Part shown: positions 54,601 to 64,000 of the stretch, piece by piece | How positions within the stretch are numbered: the first letter of the stretch is position 1 | Layout: every line of letters starts with the position of its first letter | From: Mya arenaria | Lineage: Eukaryota > Mollusca > Bivalvia > Myida > Myidae | Direction: 5' to 3' | DNA length: 64,000 bases | Assembly (NCBI RefSeq): GCF_026914265.1 | Contig: NC_069133.1 | Span: forward strand, 10,423,937 to 10,487,936 | Program-made: the position numbers and the translations under genes | The notes under the pieces: generated by a model | Databases searched by the model: none | Told to the model about the DNA's origin: nothing | What the model saw: only the letters and a program-made list of their open reading frames with translations

Positions 54601-56140
54601 ACAACTCATTAGTCTATCACGCCAACGGCCCAGTAGACTATCACATTAACTACACACCAGACTATCACACCAACGGCCCAGTAGACTATCACATTAACTA
54701 AACACAAACGGCCCAGTGGACTATCACATTAACTACACACCAGACTATCACACCAACAACTCAGTAGACTATCACATTAACTACACATCAGACTATCACA
54801 AAAACGACCCAGTAGACTATCACATTAACTACACGCCAGACTATCACACCAACGGTCCAGAAGACTATCACATTAACTACACACAAGACTATCACACCAA
54901 CGGCTCAGTAGACTATCACATTAACTACACACCAGACTATCACACCAACGGCCCAGTAGACTATCATATTAAGTACACGCCAGACTATCACAACAACGGC
55001 CCAGTAGACTATCACATTAACTACACACCAGAATATCACACCAACAACCCAGTAGACTTTCACCTTAACTACACTCCAGACTATCACACCAACGGCCCAG
55101 TCAGTAGACTATCACATTAACTACACACCAGACTATCATATCAACGCCCCAGTAGACTATCATATTAACTACACACAAGGCTATCACACCAATTACCCAG
55201 TAGACTATCACAGTAACTACACACCAGACTATCATACCAACGGCCCAGTAGACTATCACATTAACTACACACCAGACTATCACATCAACGCCCCAGTAGA
55301 CTATCACATTAACTACACACAAGACTATCACAACAATGACCCAGTAGACTATCACATTAACCACATACCAGACTATCACAATTATGACCCAGTAGACTAT
55401 CACATTTAATACACACGAAACTATTACATCAACGACCCAGTAGACTATCACATTAACTACACACCAGACTATCACACCAACGGCCCAGTAGACCATCACT
55501 TTAACTACACACAAGACTATCACAACAACGACCCAGCAGACTATCACATTAACTACACACCAGACTTTCACATCATCGACCAAGTAGACAATCACATGAA
55601 CTACACAACAGACTACTTAGTATCACATTAACGCCCCAGTAGACAATGACATTGACTACACACCAGACTATCACATTAACGACCCAGTAGACTATCACAT
55701 TAACTACACACCAGACTATCACATCATCGACCCAGTAGACAATCACATGAACAACACAACAGACTACTTAGTATCACATTAACGCCCCAGTAGACAATGA
55801 CATTAACTACACACCAGACTATCACATTAACGACCCAGTAGACTATCAATTCAACGACGCAGTATATTTTCGCATCAAAGACCCAATATACTATCATACA
55901 ATCTCACAAATAACCCAGTAGAATAGTATACCAACTAACCAATAGACTACTTTTCCAAGGACCCAGAAGATACTCTTACAAACGACCATGTAAACAATCA
56001 TACCAACGACCCAGTAGACGTCCGCATCAACGACCCATTAGACTATCACACCAACAAACTAGTCGACTATCAAACCAACGACCCAGTAGATTTTCACATC
56101 AGCGACCAAGTAGACTATAACACCACGGACCCAATATATT
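54601..56140. repeat. 48-bp dimeric minisatellite
   Basis: The unit is two related 24-bp halves: CCCAGTAGACTATCACATTA+ACTA and CACACCAGACTATCACACCA+ACGG. About 26 regular copies, becoming ragged after 55.6 kb. A ~151-bp block beginning 'catcatcgac' is repeated twice at 55571 and 55722. It encodes a 16-residue periodic frame (DYHINYTPDYHTNGPV) on the plus strand for 134 residues, very probably by chance of unit length. Confidence 0.92.
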
Positions 56141-56169
56141 ACCATACTGGTTCTTTGATATATTTTTTG

Positions 56170-57290
56170 GTAATCTAGTTGGTGAACTTGATATTTGGTT
56201 ATGTGTTGTGTGATCGTCTACTAGGTCGAGTTGTGTGATCTTCTACTGGGTTAAATGGTTTGATCATTCATTGGGTCATGTTGTGCGGTCGACTACTGGT
56301 TATTGGTGTGGACGTCCATTGGTTATTGATGTGGTCGTCTATTGGTTACCGGTGTGGTCGTCGACTGGTTATTGGTGTGGTCGTCTATTGGTTACTGGTG
56401 TGGTCGTCGACTGGTTATTAGTGTGGTTGTTGACTAGTTATTGGTGTGGCCGTCGACTGAAACTGAAACTGTTTTATTTAATTAAGTCTCTTATATAGTG
56501 TATTAACTGTTACTGGAGCACTATATCTAAAACAGCGCATAAAAATCTTTAAAAAGGCTTTTCTTAAAAGTGCCTCAAGAAGCAGACAGTCTTATCATTA
56601 AAGGCAGTTTGTTCCAGAGCTTAGGGCCAACTGTATTAAAACTTCTGTCATTAAAGGATTTTCTTTTGGTAGAAGGTATCTCAAACTGTAACTCTGTTGA
56701 ATCTGAAAACTTAACCCTGATCTCTTTTGGATGTGTTTTAAGTTCCGTTAGGTAGGCAGGTGCATCATTAACAGAACACTGGGAAATGAAACATAACAAT
56801 TTGAAATTAATTCTGGCCTTGATAGGTAACCAATGTAGTTCATATAGAGCTTGTTTAGAACTTTCGAATTTGCCACGATTTAAGACAAGCATTTGTGTGG
56901 TCGTTTACTAGGACGTTGATATGGTCGCCAACTGAGTCGTTGATGTGGTTGGTTACTGGATCGTTGTTACGATCGTCTTGTGGGTCGGTGGGGTGCTCAG
57001 CTACTGGATATTTATGTGGTCGCCTAATGGGTATTGATGTGGTCATCTTATAATTATTGGTATGGTATTGGTGTGGTCGTCTACTTGTTATTGAAGTGAC
57101 CGTCCAAAGGTTATTGAAGAGGTCGTCTACTACTTATTGGTGTGGTCGTCTACAGGGTATTGGTGTGGTCGCCTACCTAGTCGTTGGTATTGTCGTCTCC
57201 TGATAGTTGGTGTGGTCGGTTACTGGATCGTTGTTGTGATCGTCTTGTGGGTCGGTGGGGAGCTCATCTACTGTATGTTGTAGTCTTCTG
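56170..57290. repeat. Inverted arm of the minisatellite
   Basis: Repeats of 'gtggtcgtctactggttattg' are the reverse-strand form of the 24/25-bp unit (GACGACCACA...). The array therefore switches orientation near 56150. Interrupted by a LINE fragment at about 56460-56893. Confidence 0.8.
56460..56893 (-). mobile_element. 5'-truncated LINE (3' end of reverse transcriptase ORF)
   Basis: Minus-strand frame 56892-56575 encodes ALYELHWLPIKARINFKLLC, then SFNTVGPKLWNKLPL, the familiar C-terminal end of CR1/Jockey-like LINE ORF2 proteins (LHWLPI...LWN.LP). After the stop the minus strand ends in repeated CAGTTT units at 56460-56475, consistent with a short-repeat LINE tail. Inserted in the inverted minisatellite arm. 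The RT catalytic part is absent. Confidence 0.8.
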
Positions 57291-57725
57291 CTGGGTCGGT
57301 GCAAACTGTCTTAATATTTTTAACTACCATTGAATTCAGAGCATATTCATGCAACATTTACGACTAACAACTGACACATGCAAAACAATGAGGCAAATAG
57401 AGTAATTTGTGTGACTTTTAAAAACAACCTATTCTCACGATATTTGATGTAGCTTTATCAACATTTGGTGTAGGCGTGAAATTATTGACAAATGTTTGCT
57501 ACATTTTATGTAAGTTACGACTTATACGAGGACTGTCTCACTCAACGCATAAGGCTTAGCATTCAGATGATATTCATAACGAGAATGTGTGGGTTTAGTG
57601 TTGGTGTTATATAGGAAATTAAATCAGAAATTAAATTCTTTATCTATGCAAAGACAAGACTTTGTTTAGATGGCAAACACCTGATATACGGTCTTCTCGT
57701 GTAGCGTTATTGGCCGGATTCTTGA
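57291..57725. other. Intergenic sequence
   Basis: No gene or repeat recognised. Confidence 0.4.
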
Positions 57726-57978
57726 TTAGAGCTGCACTCTCACAGATTAACCAATCTGACAACTATTTAGTTTAGATCAGATCGCAGTTTTTTCATATTC
57801 ATGAAAATTGATGTTTTATGGCTAAAAACTAAAAGCGTTTAATACCAACGCTTTAAGAAAACTGATATTTTTAAACGACAGTTTTTCTTTCAAACAATTT
57901 TTAAAGGCATTGATACCAAAATCAGCAGATTCTGAGACAAAAACTTAATGTCAAATTTGTCAAAGAGGGCAGCTTTAA
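57726..57978. mobile_element. MITE, TTAAAGCTGC family (253 bp)
   Basis: Left TTAGAGCTGCACTCTCACAG, right (other strand) TTAAAGCTGCCCTCTTTGAC. Interior has 'aaaattgatgttttatggct' and 'ggcattgataccaaaatcag' like the other copies, with a deletion relative to 15628-16059. Confidence 0.7.
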
Positions 57979-58268
57979 AAAGCTTGTATCAAAACAATGG
58001 CATGCGTTAAAAGCTCTCATTTTTGCAGATATGGATTGATGTTTTATTGGATAAATGAATTAGTCAATTTGCTGTCTGTAGACAAGACGATAAGTTTTTT
58101 GTTAGAAACTCAAATCTTAAGATGATAAAAAGTTAAAAATACATAAAAATGTGCATTAGAGGTAGAACTATATCTTGCCAAGGGAGGTCACTTTGTGTGG
58201 TACAAATTGTTTTTCGCATCGTCTTTGAAAGTTATCGCTCTTGATACTGTCCAAAAACATACGCTTTA

Positions 58269-58432
58269 CCAGGGGCGGCTCCAGGAATTGACGTTAGAGG
58301 GGGCGACCTTTTGACATGCGCCCCTACCTCAAAAGTATATGGCGTAGACTATTTGCATGGGGGTGTGTGGTTACTCCCTCAATAAAATTGAGAGTGCGCA
58401 CCCCCCCTCTTAATCCGCTAGTGTTTACAATC
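58269..58432 (+). repeat. Fragment of the ~590-bp dispersed repeat
   Basis: 'CCAGGGGCGGCTCCAGGAAT' with 'tgacgttagagggggcgacc' matches the start of the repeat at 5019 and the end of 14817-15400, then stops after 'cttaatccgctagtg'. Confidence 0.5.
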
Positions 58433-58781
58433 CATTTTTGTGATTAGCAGAATCACTAAATTCGAGAATTGTCCAGACTTTTTTTTACGTCTGCAGCACA
58501 GTTGTCACAGCTGATTCTCTTGCAGATAGAATGAGTAGCCATGACAATATTACTCAACAACGAGAGGGCGCTCAAGATCAATATAGCAAGTACAATACCC
58601 CAATGATAAATCAATGCCAAATGTATTAGAGAATCACCTCACTTTTAAAACAGGCATATTTTCGACACAACAAGAGCAACAAACCTTTGTTGTAATAAAC
58701 ATAGAGGTCATGTCTCTCAGGCTCGGAAGTTATTTTTATACTATACGATGTACCTAATTGATATATAATATATGTAATACT

Positions 58782-59031
58782 TATGCACCGGTCAATTGTA
58801 ACCACGCCCCCCCCCCCAGCCAAGCCCGGGTAAAATTCCCGCCAAAAGCCACCGCACCCCAGGGTACGGCCCATTTCCCTCTATCTTTGGCGCGAAGACA
58901 AAAGCACCGCATTCACCCGGCAATGCGGGGCTACCTAAAAGGTAAAACCACGGCCCATTTCCCCGGCTATCCCCGGTATAGCCCCGGACCTGTGGGGAGG
59001 GGGGGGGGCGTGGTTACAATTGACTGGTACA
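58782..59031 (-). mobile_element. GC-rich MITE with TCAATTGTAACCA ends, copy 1
   Basis: Left TGCACCGGTCAATTGTAACC, right (other strand) TGTACCAGTCAATTGTAACC, followed by a run of C on each side. The interior is rich in CCCGG/CCCC motifs such as 'cccatttccccggctatccc'. Non-coding. Confidence 0.75.
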
Positions 59032-60056
59032 TAGTACGGTTGAATCTGAGTACCACTTTTTTGTGTATTTTTTCCTCTGTATACTGACCTTAGAACTAAA
59101 TTTAACCTGAATTGATCTTTTAATATTATAAATAAATTTGCAGCCATCATGTCAAGTAATAACAGACGAATACTAGAAATCTTTCATAATTTATATTCCA
59201 ATGCTATGAAGAAACGTACTGAAGCTCCCGCTATCGTTGCTTCTTGATTTGATGCAATGTATTGATTTATTTATTGATATCCATATATTTTGTTCATATA
59301 AACACGTTTAATTGTTCATCTGTGTGGCCATTTGTGTATATATGATATTGTTTGTGTTTGGCCAAAGGCATCTATTTGCTGATATTGCCAATAAAATGAA
59401 ACTGAACAAACTTATATCTCAATATCTAATATTCCGTTTCGCATTTAGACATGGCTATACACTAACTGAATAGAAATATTGCGCTTGAAAATATAGCATG
59501 ATATTGTTCATGTTTTTTTTCTTTATCATATTTGTAAGCGCTGTTTGGGGATCCAAGACTCCATTCCACAGATGTTACGAGGAAATAAAAGAAGTCCATT
59601 GACTTCTTGTATTTTATTGTAACATGTGTTGCATTGTGGTGTCATCATTTCAAAAGCATTTGGTTACAGTAACACGGTGCCCTTTGTTATGCCTCATTAG
59701 GCATTAGCGAGTGCACTATTTAAGTAATTAAATGTTTTTGAAATGATAATATCAAAATAATATCACGACGTCATGTTTTCATCACAATTTTAACATGAAA
59801 AAAGCAAAAATGAAACATAGCATTTGCTGATAATTTGAGTTTAAGCTCAACTTTGGTTTCATTATATCCGGTACTGTATCTATGTTTTGCCAAAGTTCGA
59901 AATACTTTTATATGTTATAAATACATTTCAGAAGTAAATGATGACTACGAATATTCGTTCAAAGAATAACGTAAGGGAGATCAAGCTTACTTTATTATTT
60001 TCAATTATATTAAAGTATCTATGTCCTATTACATGTATATGAAGGCAACGTATTTA
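59032..60056. other. Intergenic sequence
   Basis: AT-rich, between two inverted MITE copies. No gene recognised. Confidence 0.4.
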
Positions 60057-60350
60057 TGCACCAGTCAATTGTAACCAAGAACCCCCCCCCCTCCCCCCAG
60101 GTCCGGGGGTATACCGGGGATAGCCGGGGAAATGGGCCGTGTTTTACCTTTCAAGTGCCCCGAAAAATATAGCGGGGAATGGGCCTTACCTAGGCTCCCT
60201 GGGGTGCGGGGACATTTGCGGGGATTTAACCATCAGTTCGTCCCCGCAGGGCGGGGATTTTACCCGGGGTTGGCTGGACAGAAAGTCAAAGTCCCCGCTA
60301 TTCGCCGGACCTGGGGAGGGGGAGCGTTGTTACATTTGACTGGTGCAGTA
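60056..60350 (+). mobile_element. GC-rich MITE with TCAATTGTAACCA ends, copy 2
   Basis: Left TGCACCAGTCAATTGTAACC, right (other strand) TGCACCAGTCAAATGTAACA. The interior is the reverse complement of copy 1 in blocks ('ccggggaaatgggccgtg', 'ttttacccggggttggctgg'), with extra internal sequence. Small frames across it are not genes. Confidence 0.75.
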
Positions 60351-60356
60351 CATACA

Positions 60357-61227
60357 GGGTATAGATTTTGATAAAGCCTATCTATCAGCTAGACGCTTTA
60401 ACCTTATATGATCTCCGCAAACCATGGTGACGCCTTAAAACACCAGATGGTCCCAAAATCGGAAAATACATTATTTCCACAAAACAAGTCTAGAATGTTC
60501 AATACGAGCTAGTATGGCGATAATACACCATTCAACACGATTAAAAGAATAGTTTGTCGCTGTCTCAGCTGAGTTTTCCCGTATAAAGAAGCGTATACTG
60601 ATTTCCCCAGTTTATAGCGTGTATATCAAGCATGTGATAGTCATGTGATAAGTATATATACCGACGCTATTTTTAAATAAACTGGGATTTACGTGGTAGA
60701 CAAACTCAGTAAGTTTCGAAATGGAAAATACGCAAAAACTGCGATAATTGTGTCACAGGCGATGTGATACATCAGCAAGTAAGATTCAATGTGTTGTACA
60801 CAACGATGCCAATTTTATTAAGTTTTTAACAATTTCCTTTATTTCTTGCAACTCACAGTATCACTTGGTGTCTATCCTCTTCAAAGGCGCATGCAACCCT
60901 CAAAGACATCTACATGTACAAGTAGCCTTTGTCGCAATCTCTCAATTTGTTTTGTTTTTCTAGTAAGGCGAGCATTATGTTTAGTTTCGTATATGCATGA
61001 TCTCTTTTATGACAAATGTGTGGAGTTGTCATGTATAAAGGAGCTTGAAATTAACCATTTTATTTAAGGATAAGAATTACTTTCCCGGACATTGATGCAG
61101 TCTTGAATGCATAAGTGCGCTAGTTCCTGCAAATAAGGGATATGCTTCAAATGCAGTTATTGTAAGAATCAGCACCAAAGTTGGTAATTGGTTTGATGTA
61201 CTTTTACATGTTTCCAATGTTTTAAGT
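60357..61227. other. Intergenic sequence
   Basis: No gene recognised. Short frames at 60748-61067 have no known domain. Confidence 0.4.
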
Positions 61228-61296
61228 TTGAAAAGAAGTTATGTTAACATATCAATATCACTACGTCAGTTATTCGTCGAGGGAAGTTTATGGAAA

Positions 61297-61695
61297 ATGA
61301 AAGCGTTTGATGTACTTGACCTTATCAACAGTAATTGCAATTTTAATGGGGAATTATGTAAAGCAGAAAATAGATTAGTTGAATTTTCTTTTGAAAATGA
61401 ATTACGTTTAAATAATGTAAAAGAAATAAAGCTAAATATAAAAAAAATATTAAAAAACAACTTGATCATGAGTTGGTTTCAAACAGTATGCGGTTGCATC
61501 TCTGCATTCATGAGTACCTCCAAAAAGTTTTTATTTCTGATGTGGTTTGTTTGTATTATTATAAGGCAGCTTGATATATTTTCAGATCTAACGAAAAAAG
61601 CTAGTATCATCTTATTGTTCATTATTGCAAATGTTTGTAAGTATATTAAAAATTTCGCTGACAAATCAATAACGGACATGATTTTTCTGTTGTAA
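61297..61695 (+). CDS. Hypothetical AT-rich open reading frame
   Basis: The first ATG in the frame is at 61297, giving 132 residues. The sequence is Lys/Asn/Ile/Phe-rich with two hydrophobic stretches (KKFLFLMWFVCIIIR and SIILLFIIANVCKYI), which could be membrane segments but are also what AT-rich non-coding DNA tends to encode. No domain, splice context or homologue is recognised. Probably a chance frame, or at best an exon of an unknown gene. Confidence 0.15.
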   Translation: MKAFDVLDLINSNCNFNGELCKAENRLVEFSFENELRLNNVKEIKLNIKKILKNNLIMSWFQTVCGCISAFMSTSKKFLFLMWFVCIIIRQLDIFSDLTKKASIILLFIIANVCKYIKNFADKSITDMIFLL

Positions 61696-61699
61696 AACA

Positions 61700-62706
61700 G
61701 AGTTTATGCATACCGGTGTAATATTTAATCCCTAGGCAGTTATCTCCCTTGACGTTCATATTGTATCTAATAGATAGATAATTAATTCACAGTGTCAGTT
61801 CTGTTATTGCTAAAACATATGCAATACAAAGATTAAAAATATCTCCTTCAGGGTAAAGGCCTCGGGTCAATATTAACTAGGGGCAGGTGTGTCATAATGC
61901 ACAGAGGTAAAACCGGCGCCGTTTGTTAACCTCTGTATGTCACAGTGTGTTTTGTTTCTATAAATAATTAATGATATTGCATTCTTAACATATTGTATCT
62001 TTTTAATCTTTAAATTATATATGTCTTAGTTATTGGCATATATTTACACCCCAACCATTCCTTAAATGAGCGTCATTTCGGCAATTGCGTCCATCAATCG
62101 ATGAACACAACAACTTCGGATTTGTTCGGATCGCAATTCATTGCATAACAATATACATGAAAAATATTTATCTTGTTATTGTTTGTATTGTGTCAGAAGG
62201 TCCCTTAAAATATAAATCTACATTTTAGAAAGTGTTCGGACTCCACATACTTTGACCAGCCCAATTGCGTTCATACCCCGATAATGACATCAAGCCCGCA
62301 ATTGATTCCTTAATTAAAAGTACTAGTGGTAATGTACAAGAATTGCATGCGTTTCCCATTCGTTACCACAATAACAGTGTGTTCAGTCAAGTGTGATATT
62401 ATCGCTCATTGATGAATCTTATTCACTTGACGCTTTGCTTGTTCACTGTTTGGTTGTAATACTAACTTTTTTCCCTGGCTATATATTTCACGTATATCAT
62501 GTTTAACAAGGTTTTTCTCATTGCTATTGTTCTAACCATTTTATTTTACTATTAGTATTCACAGTTTTGCTTAAAGTATATGTTAGTCCCGTCGGCAGAT
62601 ACTTGCTTATATGTGAGATAATTGCTTATTGAAAAATCTCACTCCCTTGATGCTTGTTTGTTTACTGTTTGGCTGTAATCATAAACATATATTCTGCATA
62701 TTATAA
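61700..62706. other. Intergenic sequence
   Basis: No gene recognised. A diverged repeat of 'tattatcgctcattgatgaatcttattcacttgacgcttg' near 62397 recurs around 62618-62655. Confidence 0.35.
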
Positions 62707-62870
62707 ACATTCAAAACTCGCTATTTCGAAGTCGTTGGTACCTCGCGAAATTCTTTGAAATAACGAACATTCGATATAACCGATATGCACAATTTACAAT
62801 ACCAAACCGAACAAAATCGAGAACCAGAAATTCGAGATAACATAGTTCGACATAGCGAGTTTCGACTGTT
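62707..62870. mobile_element. Short pogo/Tigger-like MITE
   Basis: Left 'CATTCAAAACTCGCTATTTC', right (other strand) 'CAGTCGAAACTCGCTATGTC'. These CAGTCGAAACTCGC-type ends resemble pogo/Tigger elements. No clean TA target duplication, and no coding content. Confidence 0.45.
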
Positions 62871-63357
62871 TTACCGTCCTTTTACCCGTTGATAGACGCC
62901 TAACACCCGGTAACAAATATCAACACAATTCCACCCGTATGTAACCAAACGCGTGTTCATTGCCATAGGCAATTATCCGTATTCCAATAAAATTTTCTTT
63001 GATAAAATCAGTTTAAAAACAAAGGAGATTGAATTGTACAAAAATGAACACAATCAAATATACTAAACAAAATAAGATCTAGCGATAGGAAAAATCGATA
63101 TTTAATGCAATTTACAGAAACGGTGATGTAAGGTGAAATTTGAAAATGATTAATTTTGCATACGAGTATATCACAATAGAAAAGGACCATTTTATTGACT
63201 AAACGGACATTTTTTTTTAAATTCAATATGGAGAATATCTGGAAATTGTTTGTCAAAGGTATGCTACTTTTTTATTCATGCCATAGCGAATTTGTCTTAT
63301 GAATAGGATTTTTCCTCATATTTCAATATTAAAAAATAATTGCAAGCGCAAAGTAAC

Positions 63358-63623
63358 ATTTGTTACACAATAATGTTCTACTAAATAAATGATACTGCTC
63401 TCATTGATTAAATCGCCGTATATGTAGTAAAACATAATTACATTATCATGTTATTAGTTCAAATACACATGTTTACCTTATACGCTAGTTATTTGTTACA
63501 CAATAATGTTCTACTAAATAAATGATACTGCTCTCATTGATTAAATCGCCTTATATGTAGTAAAACATAATTACATTATCATGTTATTAGTTCAAATACA
63601 CATGTTTACCTTATACGCTAGTT
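63358..63623. repeat. 133-bp tandem duplication, nearly identical
   Basis: Copies at 63358-63490 and 63491-63623 differ at one base that I can see (cgccGtatatg against cgccTtatatg). No coding content. Either a recent duplication or an assembly artefact. Confidence 0.93.
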
Positions 63624-64000
63624 ATTAATATAAAAATGCATAAATGAAATCACCACAGTTTTAGCTAATATAACAACTAGCATAACTACTTTTATTAAAT
63701 CTTATATAACTGATAGCATGTAAAAGAGTAGTATCCCTTCATTTAGACCTGGGCTGGTATTCAATATAAGTCTTATTTGGATCTAAGAACGATGTAGCTA
63801 ATCGGATTTCTTGTTATCAATAACTGGCCAATATGATAGGGTGAATGAAGTCAGTGATGTACGACCATACTATTAAATTATGTTGCATATTCAATACCAC
63901 CTAAAGGAACACTCTCCTACGTTATGCAGTAATCTCCCTTAGTGAACGAAGCACCAACAAAAAAATTATTGAATTGAACTTTATCAAGTTTTATATCGCA
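63624..64000. other. Intergenic sequence
   Basis: AT-rich; nothing recognised up to the end of the window. Confidence 0.4.

Overview
The window looks like nuclear DNA of a bivalve mollusc. This is inferred from AT-rich sequence, spliced metazoan genes with long introns, a tRNA-derived SINE of the type common in bivalves, a degenerate ~150-bp tandem repeat common in bivalve genomes, and many short terminal-inverted-repeat elements. The species cannot be named from the sequence. No retroviral, LTR or Polinton-like element was recognised.

Layout. (1) 1514-2597 (+): the last two coding exons of a MORN4-like gene, with decayed copies of one exon end in the intron. (2) 2.6-6.5 kb: downstream sequence with MITEs, a ~590-bp dispersed repeat and a SINE with target-site duplications. 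(3) 6546-8057 (+): an intronless iduronate-2-sulfatase-like gene, tail to tail with (4) 8277-10235 (-), a four-exon gene of the proline racemase / trans-3-hydroxy-L-proline dehydratase family that carries both catalytic cysteines. (5) 10.3-13.15 kb: a 331-bp tandem duplication whose second copy is split by a 2,150-bp PIF/Harbinger transposon with an apparently complete spliced transposase. (6) 13.6-17.6 kb: a 47-bp minisatellite, a SINE, an inverted copy of the 590-bp repeat and a MITE. (7) About 17.9-48.2 kb (+): one large gene whose coding part is five phase-consistent exons (25466-46810) giving a predicted 2,359-residue protein with a Ski/Sno/Dac fold and a distant Ski-type Cys/His (Smad4-binding, SAND-like) segment. 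Its introns hold several DNA elements: an inverted pair of ~340-bp MITEs, an 830-bp TA-flanked element and a 997-bp hAT element. (8) 48.8-51.15 kb: degenerate ~150-bp tandem repeats interrupted by a 1,326-bp non-autonomous Harbinger element. (9) 52.9-57.3 kb: a large 25-bp / 48-bp minisatellite with an orientation switch and a 5'-truncated LINE inside it. (10) 57.3-64 kb: gene-poor sequence with MITEs and a recent 133-bp tandem duplication.

Four host genes are supported: MORN4 (3' part), IDS-like, L3HYPDH-like, and the Ski-family regulator. They belong to unrelated pathways: actin/myosin-linked membrane signalling, lysosomal glycosaminoglycan breakdown, hydroxyproline/proline metabolism, and transcriptional control. 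Nothing suggests they work as a cluster. The most notable host features are the architecture of the giant Ski-family protein, the Cys-Cys active site of the L3HYPDH-like enzyme, and the flanking inverted repeats around the first coding exons of the Ski-family gene.
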